Assembly (NCBI GenBank): GCA_017453335.1
Contig: JAFTKI010000009.1
Span: 1-25,315 of the forward strand
Length of the DNA stretch: 25,315 nt
DNA from: Clostridia bacterium
GTDB lineage: Bacteria > Bacillota_A > Clostridia > Oscillospirales > CAG-272
Reading direction: 5' to 3'
Part shown: in pieces, positions 7,326 to 16,471 of the stretch
Layout: each line of letters starts with the position of its first letter
Numbering within the stretch: position 1 is the first letter of the stretch
The notes under the pieces: model-generated
Database searches by the model: none
Told to the model about the DNA's origin: nothing
What the model saw: only the letters and a program-made list of their open reading frames with translations
Made by a program: the position numbers and the translations under genes

Positions 7326-10300
7326 ATGAACAAAAAAGTAAGAGTGCTTTCTCTGCTGCTGGTGCTGGTAATGACATTGACGTTCAACGTCACGGTTTAT
7401 GCCGAGCCTGCAGCGGCGGGAAGTATCGACGTAACAGGCAAGAGTGCTGTAACGGTGGACAGTGTTACGTATACGGTTATTTACGACCTGTCTGCCATTA
7501 CAACCGGGGGAAATTACATTCTCGCGAACAACGTTTCGGTGTCAAACACCTCCACGTTTACCATTCCCGCCGGCACCGTGCTCAACGGTAACGGTTATAC
7601 CATTTCGGTAGCAGGGAACAGCGAAGCAGCTCCTCTTTCCAAAGTGCCTTTTGTGCTTGGAGCGGGCGCGGAGATCAAATTTATCAACGTAAAGTTTGGT
7701 GAAATTGATGCTCCCATCGTATTTAAGGCAGTAGCTCCCGCATCCACCGATGATGTTGCCGATGATCTCTCTCTCTTTATTGAGGAGGTTGTAACCGAAA
7801 CGGTTGTGATTGATGATGTTGAAACCGAGCAGACCGTACCTGTAACCGCAACCTTTGAGGACGTTGCATTTTCGGTTTACGCATCGGATGAGCTTGTAAA
7901 CGTAAACACCGCAGCAGTTGTAGCTGTTGCAGCAGGTACTTATAAGTTCGAGGGCTGTACCGCTAACATCGAGCTTGATACCGGTAACATGTCCGAGAAC
8001 GACGGCGGCATGCTGACCAAGGGTTACACCGGTGGTTTCGTAGCAAACGCTGTTGCAGGCTCTTCCGTGTCCTTCAACAACTGCCAAACGGCAGAGGGAA
8101 GTACGATCGAGGCTGACTGGAGAACAGGTGGCTTTGTGGGCACCCTTGACGGTGCCGCATCTTTCACAAACTGCACCAACAACGCAAAGATCACCAACCT
8201 GACTCTCGTAACCGGCGGTTTCGTTGGTTGGGTAGGTAACGATTCCGGTAACAACCTCTCCGCTTGGACGATGGACAAATGCACCAACAACGGTGAGATC
8301 ACCGCTTACATGGGCCCGCTGCAGATCAACAACAGCAACAAGACTCACAGTGACGCAAGTCGTTCTGCAGGCGCTATGGTTGGTTACGTTTATAAGTGCG
8401 AGACCGGTACGAACCCTCAGTGGATCGTATCCAACTGCATCAACACCGGTAACATCTACGGTGAGGACCGTCTGGCAGGTATGGTTGGTGACAACCGTCT
8501 GACGTACCAGTATGACAAGTCCGGCGTTCTCTTCCAGAATCCCGAAAACCCCGAAGTAACGGTTGGCTACAATCCTCTGCCCGCTCTCACCATCGGTTGC
8601 ATCAACTACGGTGACGTGGTGTGTATTGTGGAGGAAATTGTTTCCTCCGCACACATTTTGGGCGGTATGTTCTCCCGCACGCAGGGCCCCAACACACTGA
8701 GAAACTGCGTCAACTACGGTAGAGTAGACGCAAACGGTATGAAGGACGGCCACTTGGGAGGCATGGTTGGTAACACCTCTGCTGGTCAATCAGTTTGTTA
8801 CAACACCAACAGCTCCCTTGTGCTGGAGGGCTGTGTCAACTACGGTCAGATCACCAACGGTCGCCGCGTTGCGGGGATGATTGGATGTTCTGAGGGCGGA
8901 AGAACGCAACTTACCAACTGTGCAAACTACGGTATGATCAGCTCGGGCTTGGGCTCTGCTGCTCACGCAGGTAACTTGAACGACAACGGTTTGATTGCCG
9001 GCGGTATCGTTGGTATGGCTGACAGAGGTGCTCATACGCTTACCAACTGCCAAAACTACGGTGCGGTTGAAGCAACCCACGTTGCAGGAGGTCTCGTTGC
9101 TTGTACGCGTAACAATGGCTACACGAATTCTACCACAGGATATACGTATTCCATGTCCTTGACGATCGACACCTGCGCAAACTTTGCAGATGTCTCGTCT
9201 GCAGATGTTGATGTAGGCGGACTCGTTGGACAATCTCTTTGCGATGTTTCTATTGCCAACTCTGTGAACATCGGTAAATTGACCGCACACAATTCCTTCG
9301 TAGCTTCTCAGCTCGTATGTAACGCTAAACTGGGGATTTCGATCGAGAACTGCTATCTGTTCGGCATCCTTGGTGGATACACCTTTACTCCCGACGCTGA
9401 CGGCATCCTCGGCTTCAACTGTGATATGGGAGATAGCATTGTTGTCCCCGACGGTGCTGTAATGGCATACGTGCTTGCAGAAACTGTGACCGATGAGAGA
9501 AACCGAGCCGTTGCACTTGAGGACGCACTGAAAACGGTGCAGGATCTTTATCCCAATCTGGTATTCCGCTTGGGCGCGGCAGGCGAAAACCCCATTGTTG
9601 TTGATGGCGTTTTGAGCGACGGTGATCACAACTGGAGCGAGACAGTGATCATTCGTGAGCCAACCTGTACCGCAACCGGTGTCGGACAAGATACCTGTTC
9701 GGATTGCGATAATGTTAAAACATACATCATTCCTTCTCTCGGTCACGCCGAGAGCGAAGCGATCATTGTTGAAGAGCCCACTTGTCATTCCTATGGATCT
9801 AAGAAATTTGTTTGCTCGCGATGCGGCAATACAGAGTGGGCAGACATTCCCATGATCGATCATGAATACGATTCGCACCGCCAATACAACGGTGTGCTCC
9901 ACGAATCCTCGTGCTATTGCGGAGCTTCCAAACTGGTTGAACACAACTGGGATGATGGCGTTATCGTTGTAAAGCCCAACTGTAAGGCAGACGGCTCGAT
10001 CATCTACACCTGTACCGATTGCGGACAGATCAGGGTGGAGACTCTTGCGGCAGGCGGACATGACCATCTGCTGCCCACTGTGGAAAACAAAACGGAAGCA
10101 ACCTGTACCAAGGACGGAAGCTATGACAGCGTGATCTTCTGCAACGAATGTAACACCGAGATCAGCCGCGAAACCATCACGATTCCTTCGGAGGGACATC
10201 AATGGGACAACGGTGTGGTTACCAAAAATCCCACCTATGTAAGTGATGGCGTGAAAACTTATACTTGCGCGTGCGGAGAAACCCGCACCGAGAGCATCCC

Positions 10301-10928
10301 GAAGCTGGAGCCCGATCCCGAAACACCTCGCATCGTGGTGGAAAGCAAAACGGCTCCCGTAGGCGGCACTGTAAAGGTTTCCGTCAGCCTTGCCGATAAC
10401 CCAGGTGTCACGGCTATGTATCTCACTCTCTTGTTTGATTCGAACGTATTGGAGTTGATCTCTGTCGAGGATGAGGGGCTCTTGAATGACAGTGCATTCG
10501 GTCAGAAGTTGACCAGTCCCTATGTCTTCTCATGGGATGATAGCACAGCGAACAGCTCCAATAATGCGAACGGAAAAGTTGTAACGTTCACGTTCAAGGT
10601 GAAGTCAACTGCACCGATTGGCGCAACCACTCTATCGATTACGTATGATGAGGGGGATATCATTGATTTTGATCTGCAGCCTGTAGACTTTGCTACGGTT
10701 GACGGAATCATCAACGTTATCGAGTATGTACCCGGCGATGTGAACCTGGACGGTGAGGTCAACGCGATTGACGTTGCAGTGCTTCGCCGTTATTTGGCAG
10801 GCTGGCCTGAATATCAGGAAATCTGTTCAGAAGTTGCAGACGTGAACAAAGATGATCAGATCAACGCCATCGATGTAGCATTGATCAGACGGTATCTTGT
10901 AAAATGGGAAGGTATCGTTTTGCAATAA
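7326..10928 (+). CDS. Secreted surface protein with GLUG-like repeats, cysteine-pair repeats, cohesin-like and dockerin domains
   Basis: The product has 1200 residues. The ATG at 7326 follows GGAAAGGAAG (7311-7320) and begins a clear signal peptide, MNKKVRVLSLLLVLVMTLTF, ending near VYA-EP at about residue 26; an upstream in-frame GTG at 7281 has no ribosome site. A beta-rich region comes first. From about residue 236 to 640 there are repeated units with GGFVG, GGMVG or GGLVG cores and N(C)xNYG turns, like GLUG repeats. Residues 768-995 hold about six short modules with CxxC pairs (CSDC, CSRC, CTDC, CNEC) and an IP turn, resembling zinc-ribbon-type repeats. Residues 1002 to about 1130 look like a cohesin. 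Residues 1137-1200 are a type I-like dockerin with two calcium loops, DVNLDGEVNAID and DVNKDDQINAID. No LPxTG or SLH anchor is seen. The likely role is extracellular assembly or binding; the partner is unknown. Confidence 0.9.
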   Translation: MNKKVRVLSLLLVLVMTLTFNVTVYAEPAAAGSIDVTGKSAVTVDSVTYTVIYDLSAITTGGNYILANNVSVSNTSTFTIPAGTVLNGNGYTISVAGNSEAAPLSKVPFVLGAGAEIKFINVKFGEIDAPIVFKAVAPASTDDVADDLSLFIEEVVTETVVIDDVETEQTVPVTATFEDVAFSVYASDELVNVNTAAVVAVAAGTYKFEGCTANIELDTGNMSENDGGMLTKGYTGGFVANAVAGSSVSFNNCQTAEGSTIEADWRTGGFVGTLDGAASFTNCTNNAKITNLTLVTGGFVGWVGNDSGNNLSAWTMDKCTNNGEITAYMGPLQINNSNKTHSDASRSAGAMVGYVYKCETGTNPQWIVSNCINTGNIYGEDRLAGMVGDNRLTYQYDKSGVLFQNPENPEVTVGYNPLPALTIGCINYGDVVCIVEEIVSSAHILGGMFSRTQGPNTLRNCVNYGRVDANGMKDGHLGGMVGNTSAGQSVCYNTNSSLVLEGCVNYGQITNGRRVAGMIGCSEGGRTQLTNCANYGMISSGLGSAAHAGNLNDNGLIAGGIVGMADRGAHTLTNCQNYGAVEATHVAGGLVACTRNNGYTNSTTGYTYSMSLTIDTCANFADVSSADVDVGGLVGQSLCDVSIANSVNIGKLTAHNSFVASQLVCNAKLGISIENCYLFGILGGYTFTPDADGILGFNCDMGDSIVVPDGAVMAYVLAETVTDERNRAVALEDALKTVQDLYPNLVFRLGAAGENPIVVDGVLSDGDHNWSETVIIREPTCTATGVGQDTCSDCDNVKTYIIPSLGHAESEAIIVEEPTCHSYGSKKFVCSRCGNTEWADIPMIDHEYDSHRQYNGVLHESSCYCGASKLVEHNWDDGVIVVKPNCKADGSIIYTCTDCGQIRVETLAAGGHDHLLPTVENKTEATCTKDGSYDSVIFCNECNTEISRETITIPSEGHQWDNGVVTKNPTYVSDGVKTYTCACGETRTESIPKLEPDPETPRIVVESKTAPVGGTVKVSVSLADNPGVTAMYLTLLFDSNVLELISVEDEGLLNDSAFGQKLTSPYVFSWDDSTANSSNNANGKVVTFTFKVKSTAPIGATTLSITYDEGDIIDFDLQPVDFATVDGIINVIEYVPGDVNLDGEVNAIDVAVLRRYLAGWPEYQEICSEVADVNKDDQINAIDVALIRRYLVKWEGIVLQ

Positions 10929-10959
10929 CCAATTAAAGCAATTTATATAACAACGAAGA

Positions 10960-10990
10960 GGAAGAGAGGCTTTGGCTTTTCTTCCTTTTT
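10960..10990 (+). terminator. Intrinsic terminator of the surface-protein gene
   Basis: GGAAGAGAGGC (10960-10970), loop TTTG, GCTTTTCTTCC (10975-10985): 11 pairs including two G-U, followed by TTTTT (10986-10990). It lies 31 bases after the stop codon. Confidence 0.85.
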
Positions 10991-11031
10991 GTCAGAGGCT
11001 TTCTCAAAATTTACCGCATAAAAAAAGTTGA

Positions 11032-12590
<1,559 letters not shown>

Positions 12591-12591
<1 letters not shown>

Positions 12592-12634
12592 TACAAAAGA
12601 AGCACCGAGAAAACTCTCGGTGCTTCTTTTGTAT
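12591..12634 (+). terminator. Intrinsic terminator of guaB
   Basis: Up to 20 exact pairs: the left arm at 12591-12610 ends in GAAGCACCGAGA, the loop is AAAC, and the complement is at 12615-12634. The right arm contains TTCTTTTGT in place of a separate T run. The hairpin is symmetric enough to work from both sides. It starts at the last base of the guaB stop codon. Confidence 0.88.
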
Positions 12635-12666
12635 ATCAAATGAATTTGTTTATATGTAATTTTTAA

Positions 12667-12843
12667 ACCTCATCTGTCTTGCTACGCAAGCCACCTTCTC
12701 CTCAAGGAGAAGGTTTCCATGAAAGCCCCGTTGCTACAATGAAAAATTTTTTATTCAGTATTTTATCAAGTATTTTCCAAGCGGAAGAACTGTGAGTGCC
12801 TTCTCCTTGAGGCGAAGGTGGCGGTGAAGCCGTCGGATGGGGT
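12667..12843. repeat. MITE-like imperfect inverted-repeat element
   Basis: The left arm (about 12667-12713) contains CCACCTTCTCCTCAAGGAGA. The right arm (about 12799-12843), read on the other strand, contains CACCTTCGCCTCAAGGAGAA and is preceded by CCCCATCCGAC, matching CCTCATCTGTC of the left arm. The arms enclose about 85 bases of A/T-rich sequence without a gene. Each arm is itself a small palindrome (TCTCCTCAAGGAGA). I recall similar sequence, CCTCAAGG flanked by ACCTTC and GAAGG, as a frequent intergenic repeat in clostridial genomes. No target-site duplication can be asserted. The right end abuts the stop codon of the next gene (12848). Confidence 0.7.
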
Positions 12844-12847
12844 GTTT

Positions 12848-14263
12848 TTAAATTTGCCGTGTAACCGTTTCCGAATCGATCGCACTTCCCTTGGTAGTAG
12901 GACCTTCTGCGATGTGACGCTCACGCCATTTGTTCTCAAAGGCGAGCATCTTGGCATCGGGAAGGCGAGGTGCCATTCTGCCAAAGAAGCGTGCGCGGAA
13001 GTTTTCGCTTTGCTCGACAAGTGCTTCTACAAGAGAAGCGTCTGCCTCTCCCATTGCGTAGGCTCTCATGGCAGATCCCTCACCTTGGCATACTCGCAAA
13101 CGGGCAGGGAAGAAGTGCTTCAGGAGATACTGTGCAAAGGAAACAAGACGAAGGCTGCCATAGCAACGGTATTCACGCTCGTATTCGTTTCCGGTTGCCT
13201 CAACAGCAACGCTGTATCCGTCCTTGATCGCTGCGATGATATCCTCGGGTGTGTTGCTTTTTGCAAAGCAGACCGTGAAAAGATGCGGGAAGGTGTCCGA
13301 TTCTTTCAGATCATGTACGTCGCTGGAGCCAACCACGGGAAGTTTTAAGCCATCGGCGCGCAATTCTCCCCAAAGAGCGATCGACCGATTGATTCCTACC
13401 TGCTTCATGCCGCCAACCAGCTCGTAGGCGTCAAACATACCGGAGGTCAGGAAGAAACGCGAAAGATCGTCGTTGACATTATAAATGCGAGCCTTCGGAC
13501 GCCAATAGGGGTGCGCGAAAATGGCAATACCGCCCGCCGCGTGAATCTTATCGGTTGCCCACATAGCTTTTGCATAACGGTCGTGATAGTTTTCGGGAAG
13601 AGAGACGGGAAGATTTTTGCGATATTCGTCAACCTCGGCTTCAAAGACTTCGCGGTTGTGGATGTATTCGTTTGCCACGCTTTGCTTGCCGCCGATGTGA
13701 ACGATGTGAACCACGCTTCCGGGGGCATGTACTTCCTCGCCCGGAACGCGCGTGATCCCCAACTTCATGCCATCGTAAACCTCGTCGATTTCGCCGCCGG
13801 GATAATAGCGGTTGTGATCGGTCAGCGAGAAGAAATCGTAACCCTGTTCGCGGTAATGTCCTGCCAGAGCCGCGGGGTCGCGTTTGCCGTCGGAGCGGTA
13901 GCTGTGTCCGTGAAAATCACCGCGCAGAGGAGTCAATTCATAAAGGTCGGATTGAAGAGAGTAGATGACAAATTTTTGCAATCTCTTTTCCTCTTTGTCA
14001 AGAAGGATCAAGTATTCCTGCTCGCCTGCAAAGGCGTGAGAAAAACGAAGCACGCCGTTGTGTGACGTTGCTTTGATCTCGGAGCTTGCTACACTGTGAT
14101 AATAGTTGGGTTCATCACCGTTGATGGGATAGATTGTAACGGTATATTCCTCATCCTCAAACAAGAGAAAAGCACGCTCGGTGGGAGCGATGATCATTTC
14201 GGTTTCTTGATCTGCAGGAACGATGGAAGGATAAATAGCGTAACTGTGCGGTGTGGGAAGCAT
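12848..14263 (-). CDS. PHP-domain metallohydrolase, CehA/McbA type
   Basis: The protein has 471 residues. PHP proteins are metal-dependent phosphoesterase-like hydrolases; the substrate of this one cannot be read from sequence. The metal ligands expected of the family are visible: H118 and H120 in DFHGHSYRSDG, D125, H150 in SLTDHN, E176 or E177, H251 in IFAHPYW, and D315 and H317 in GSSDVHD. Residues 1-110 form a beta-rich N-terminal domain. No signal peptide is seen, so it is probably cytoplasmic. The start at 14263 is set by AAAGGAG just upstream; an upstream in-frame ATG (14323) would lie in the promoter's -35 region. It has its own promoter. No terminator is obvious after it, but the inverted-repeat element begins four bases past the stop and could serve. 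Confidence 0.88.
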   Translation of the reverse strand: MLPTPHSYAIYPSIVPADQETEMIIAPTERAFLLFEDEEYTVTIYPINGDEPNYYHSVASSEIKATSHNGVLRFSHAFAGEQEYLILLDKEEKRLQKFVIYSLQSDLYELTPLRGDFHGHSYRSDGKRDPAALAGHYREQGYDFFSLTDHNRYYPGGEIDEVYDGMKLGITRVPGEEVHAPGSVVHIVHIGGKQSVANEYIHNREVFEAEVDEYRKNLPVSLPENYHDRYAKAMWATDKIHAAGGIAIFAHPYWRPKARIYNVNDDLSRFFLTSGMFDAYELVGGMKQVGINRSIALWGELRADGLKLPVVGSSDVHDLKESDTFPHLFTVCFAKSNTPEDIIAAIKDGYSVAVEATGNEYEREYRCYGSLRLVSFAQYLLKHFFPARLRVCQGEGSAMRAYAMGEADASLVEALVEQSENFRARFFGRMAPRLPDAKMLAFENKWRERHIAEGPTTKGSAIDSETVTRQI

Positions 14264-14294
14264 ATCGGTTCTCCTTTGCTTTTTATTCGGTAGT

Positions 14295-14323
14295 ATTATA
14301 ACACAAAATCTTTTCTTTGGCAA
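14295..14323 (-). promoter_or_regulatory. Sigma-A promoter of the PHP-domain gene
   Basis: On the minus strand: TTGCCA (14323-14318), a 17-base spacer, and TATAAT (14300-14295) preceded by TGT. The start of transcription should be near 14288, giving a leader of about 25 bases with AAAGGAG. Confidence 0.85.
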
Positions 14324-14336
14324 TAGAATTCAAATT

Positions 14337-14368
14337 AAAAAAGAGGAATTCCGAAAAATTCCTCTTTT
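14337..14368 (-). terminator. Intrinsic terminator of the two-helix membrane protein gene
   Basis: AAAAGAGGAATT and its exact complement form a 12-bp stem (14357-14368 with 14339-14350) around a 6-base loop. On the minus strand the stem ends in a T run continuing to about 14337. It lies 6 bases after the stop codon at 14375 and just upstream of the PHP gene's promoter, insulating the two genes. Confidence 0.85.
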
Positions 14369-14374
14369 GGTTGT

Positions 14375-14986
14375 TCAGTTGAGAAAGGGCTTGACGGCAG
14401 TCATAAAATCGCGGTAGTGATAGTCGTTTTTAACAAACAGAGTAAGCGTCTCGGAAAGCTCGGGAGCGGTGAGTGTCAGCATGACAACGCCTTCATGCTC
14501 GGTATCGGTTGGGAAGGAAAGCGTGGAGGGGGAAAGCTTGATCTTGGTATAAACGGCAGGCGCGACCGAAAACAGCGATTTTGTTCCAAGCACAAGCGTG
14601 CAGGTATTTTCCTTGCGATAAAGGGCAAGAGAGGCAAGGTGGGGATAAATGACATCCTTTCCAACCTGTTTTTTGAAAAACATTTTTCCGCGCATCTGAT
14701 AGCCGTTCATAATAATCATCAGGTCTTTGTTTTTTGCAACGGCGGCAAGCAGCGTTTGCTCCTTGAGCTTGGTTTGAAAGTCCGTGAGCACACGTTGAAG
14801 ATCCTTTTCGGTTGGTGTTGGGAGAAAGGAAAGAAATGCCGACAACACGAAAACTCCGATACACACAAAGAAGACGGGACTTCCGAACCGTACGGTAAAA
14901 ATGATGAAAAAGACAGGGAGAAGCGCCCATCTCGCAATCGTTCTGACCTTGTCCATATTCATAAAAAACAGAATACCGTTTCTCAT
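14375..14986 (-). CDS. Small membrane protein of unknown function (two helices plus soluble domain)
   Basis: The 203-residue product is not recognised. Residues of about 19-54 (ALLPVFFIIFTVRF, then VFFVCIGVFVLSAFLSFL) read as one helical hairpin of two membrane segments. The remaining ~150 residues are a soluble domain with alternating beta-like segments (NTCTLVLGTKSLFSV, VYTKIKLSPSTLSF, VVMLTLTAPELSETLTLFV), perhaps a PH-like or YcxB-like fold; that comparison is only by appearance. The ATG at 14986 has a weak ribosome site (AAAGTGAG); another in-frame ATG at residue 9 has none. It is monocistronic, with its own promoter and terminator. Confidence 0.75.
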   Translation of the reverse strand: MRNGILFFMNMDKVRTIARWALLPVFFIIFTVRFGSPVFFVCIGVFVLSAFLSFLPTPTEKDLQRVLTDFQTKLKEQTLLAAVAKNKDLMIIMNGYQMRGKMFFKKQVGKDVIYPHLASLALYRKENTCTLVLGTKSLFSVAPAVYTKIKLSPSTLSFPTDTEHEGVVMLTLTAPELSETLTLFVKNDYHYRDFMTAVKPFLN

Positions 14987-15021
14987 ATTGTTTTGCTCAC
15001 TTTCTTTTTTGGAGTACCATC

Positions 15022-15050
15022 ATTATAACATCCGCGCAAGGGAAAGTCAA
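15022..15050 (-). promoter_or_regulatory. Sigma-A promoter of the small membrane protein gene
   Basis: On the minus strand: TTGACT (15050-15045), 17-base spacer, TATAAT (15027-15022) preceded by TGT. Transcription should start near 15015, about 28 bases before the ATG. Confidence 0.85.
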
Positions 15051-15070
15051 TCAACTATTGGTTGTTTTTT

Positions 15071-15088
15071 CCGCTTTGAGCGGTTTTT
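15071..15088 (+). terminator. Weak hairpin with T run, rightward
   Basis: CCGCT-TTG-AGCGG followed by TTTTT, 5 pairs. It reads as a terminator only on the plus strand, where no gene precedes it; it might stop antisense transcription into the lipoprotein gene. On the minus strand an A run follows, so it does not explain termination of the lipoprotein operon. Confidence 0.35.
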
Positions 15089-15106
15089 AAAATTATACTA
15101 CATTTT

Positions 15107-16471
15107 TTACGCGATGTCGGGTTCGAATATACCGAAATTATGATAGCATAAAAGATTATGATAGCCAAATTGGTAGTTTGCGGCGTAATTGATCTCTTGC
15201 TCTGAGCAGGCGGCAAGGATCTCTTGCCACGCCTCTTGTGCGGCAAGAAATGCGTGGCTACGCGAAAGCCCTTGGTTCAAAGCACTCAGATAAGCATAGT
15301 AAAATGCAAAATAGTTGGAGCTGCTTTGCATTTCCTCTAAAGAAGCTTTGCAGTTGATTCCGTTGTTCATGATGGAGGCGGTCGCTGCGAAAATGCCGAT
15401 GCAGCCGTCGGCAAGCGCGGTTCGAACAAAGCCCGCATTCATTCCCTGCGCAGAATTGCAGGCGTGAATATTTAAGAAATACGGATTCGCTTCAAAGACT
15501 TTATATAGTTGCTCGGAGGATAAATAAGTGGATTGTTCTTGATTGTTTCCGTTTCCATCAAAAACGGTTCGGATCACCGTGTTTTTCGAGCCGTGTCCCA
15601 AAAGGAAAAATTCCGAGATTGCGCGCTTGTTTTCCTGTGCCATATTCTCGGTTGAAATGTCACCGAGCACAGGGACGGGGGATATGTACTGACCTTGCTG
15701 ATTGGTGTAAAGTCTGGGAGATTCCACGATCTTCCATTCGTTTTCCGCGCGTTGCAGGAAATACGCCATATCATCAACAGAGGTAGTATCAAAATAACGG
15801 AAAATTGAGGAAGAAAAGCTGACTATTTGATTCTTTTGTTGCTTGGATTTTTCAAGATAGTTTTTATAATTTTCTACATAGTCCGAGAATTGTCCACGTA
15901 TCAAAAGCAGTCTTGCCACGCGCCAATGCGGTACCATTGAAATTGGGTTTTCTGATTCAAAGTTGTCCGCAATGTTGAACTGGGCAAGTTGGGAAGAATC
16001 ATTGTCAAAATTGGAATAAAAATAATCGCTGTAAAAAGAATCCGAGATATCATACGATTCGGGAAGCTTGATCTTATACTCAATAGAAAAGGAGGGCACC
16101 ATATTCACCGTTCCCAGGATCTGCACACCGTCGGGATCCTTGCCAATCTCGCTTGCCTTGCGTTGCATCCATTCGTAAATCTCGGCAGCATTCTTACAGT
16201 CTTTTACGTCCAATTTGTAAATGTCATGCTGCGGATAAAGCTTGGTGATCTCATCCACTGCCAAAACGTCCTCCTCGGACATTTTCGTGGAATTGAGCAA
16301 AATAAAATAGTAGCCGATCTTTTCAATGGGAGCGGGTGGGGTGTTGTTCGATTCGTTCTCACTTGACGGTGTATTGGGAAGGTTGTTGCTCGGTTCTTCG
16401 GTAGGGGAACAAGCCGAGAAGAGAAGTAAAATACTCAGCAACAGGCAGAAGATTTTATACATCGGTTTCAT
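15107..16471 (-). CDS. Lipoprotein with caspase/gingipain-like peptidase fold
   Basis: The 454-residue product begins with a lipoprotein signal peptide, MKPMYKIFCLLLSILLLFSA, followed by the lipid-modified cysteine C21 and a Ser/Asn/Pro-rich linker to about residue 50. It should therefore sit outside the cell on the membrane. The C-terminal half carries FFLLGHGSKN with H293 and FLNIHACNSAQG with C338, 45 residues apart. This is the usual arrangement of the His-Cys pair in caspase-fold (clan CD) proteins such as C25 gingipains, C11 and CHAT domains. The text after it (GCIGIFAATASI, then LNQGLSRSHAFLAAQEAW) fits that fold. Substrate and activity are unknown. The ATG at 16471 follows AAGGAGG, and overlaps the end of the MerR gene by 17 bases, so translation is probably coupled. 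Confidence 0.82.
   Translation of the reverse strand: MKPMYKIFCLLLSILLLFSACSPTEEPSNNLPNTPSSENESNNTPPAPIEKIGYYFILLNSTKMSEEDVLAVDEITKLYPQHDIYKLDVKDCKNAAEIYEWMQRKASEIGKDPDGVQILGTVNMVPSFSIEYKIKLPESYDISDSFYSDYFYSNFDNDSSQLAQFNIADNFESENPISMVPHWRVARLLLIRGQFSDYVENYKNYLEKSKQQKNQIVSFSSSIFRYFDTTSVDDMAYFLQRAENEWKIVESPRLYTNQQGQYISPVPVLGDISTENMAQENKRAISEFFLLGHGSKNTVIRTVFDGNGNNQEQSTYLSSEQLYKVFEANPYFLNIHACNSAQGMNAGFVRTALADGCIGIFAATASIMNNGINCKASLEEMQSSSNYFAFYYAYLSALNQGLSRSHAFLAAQEAWQEILAACSEQEINYAANYQFGYHNLLCYHNFGIFEPDIA

Noticed and set aside
7106..7591. A plus-strand frame starting inside the leader RNA and running into the surface-protein gene
   Set aside because: No ribosome site precedes the ATG at 7106, the product has no recognisable features, and the region is better explained by RNA pairing and a terminator.
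12818..14065. Plus-strand frames across the PHP gene
   Set aside because: They are shadows of the minus-strand gene, whose metal-binding motifs are all present.
14264..14323. PHP gene start at ATG 14323
   Set aside because: This codon lies in the -35 region of the gene's own promoter; AAAGGAG precedes the ATG at 14263.
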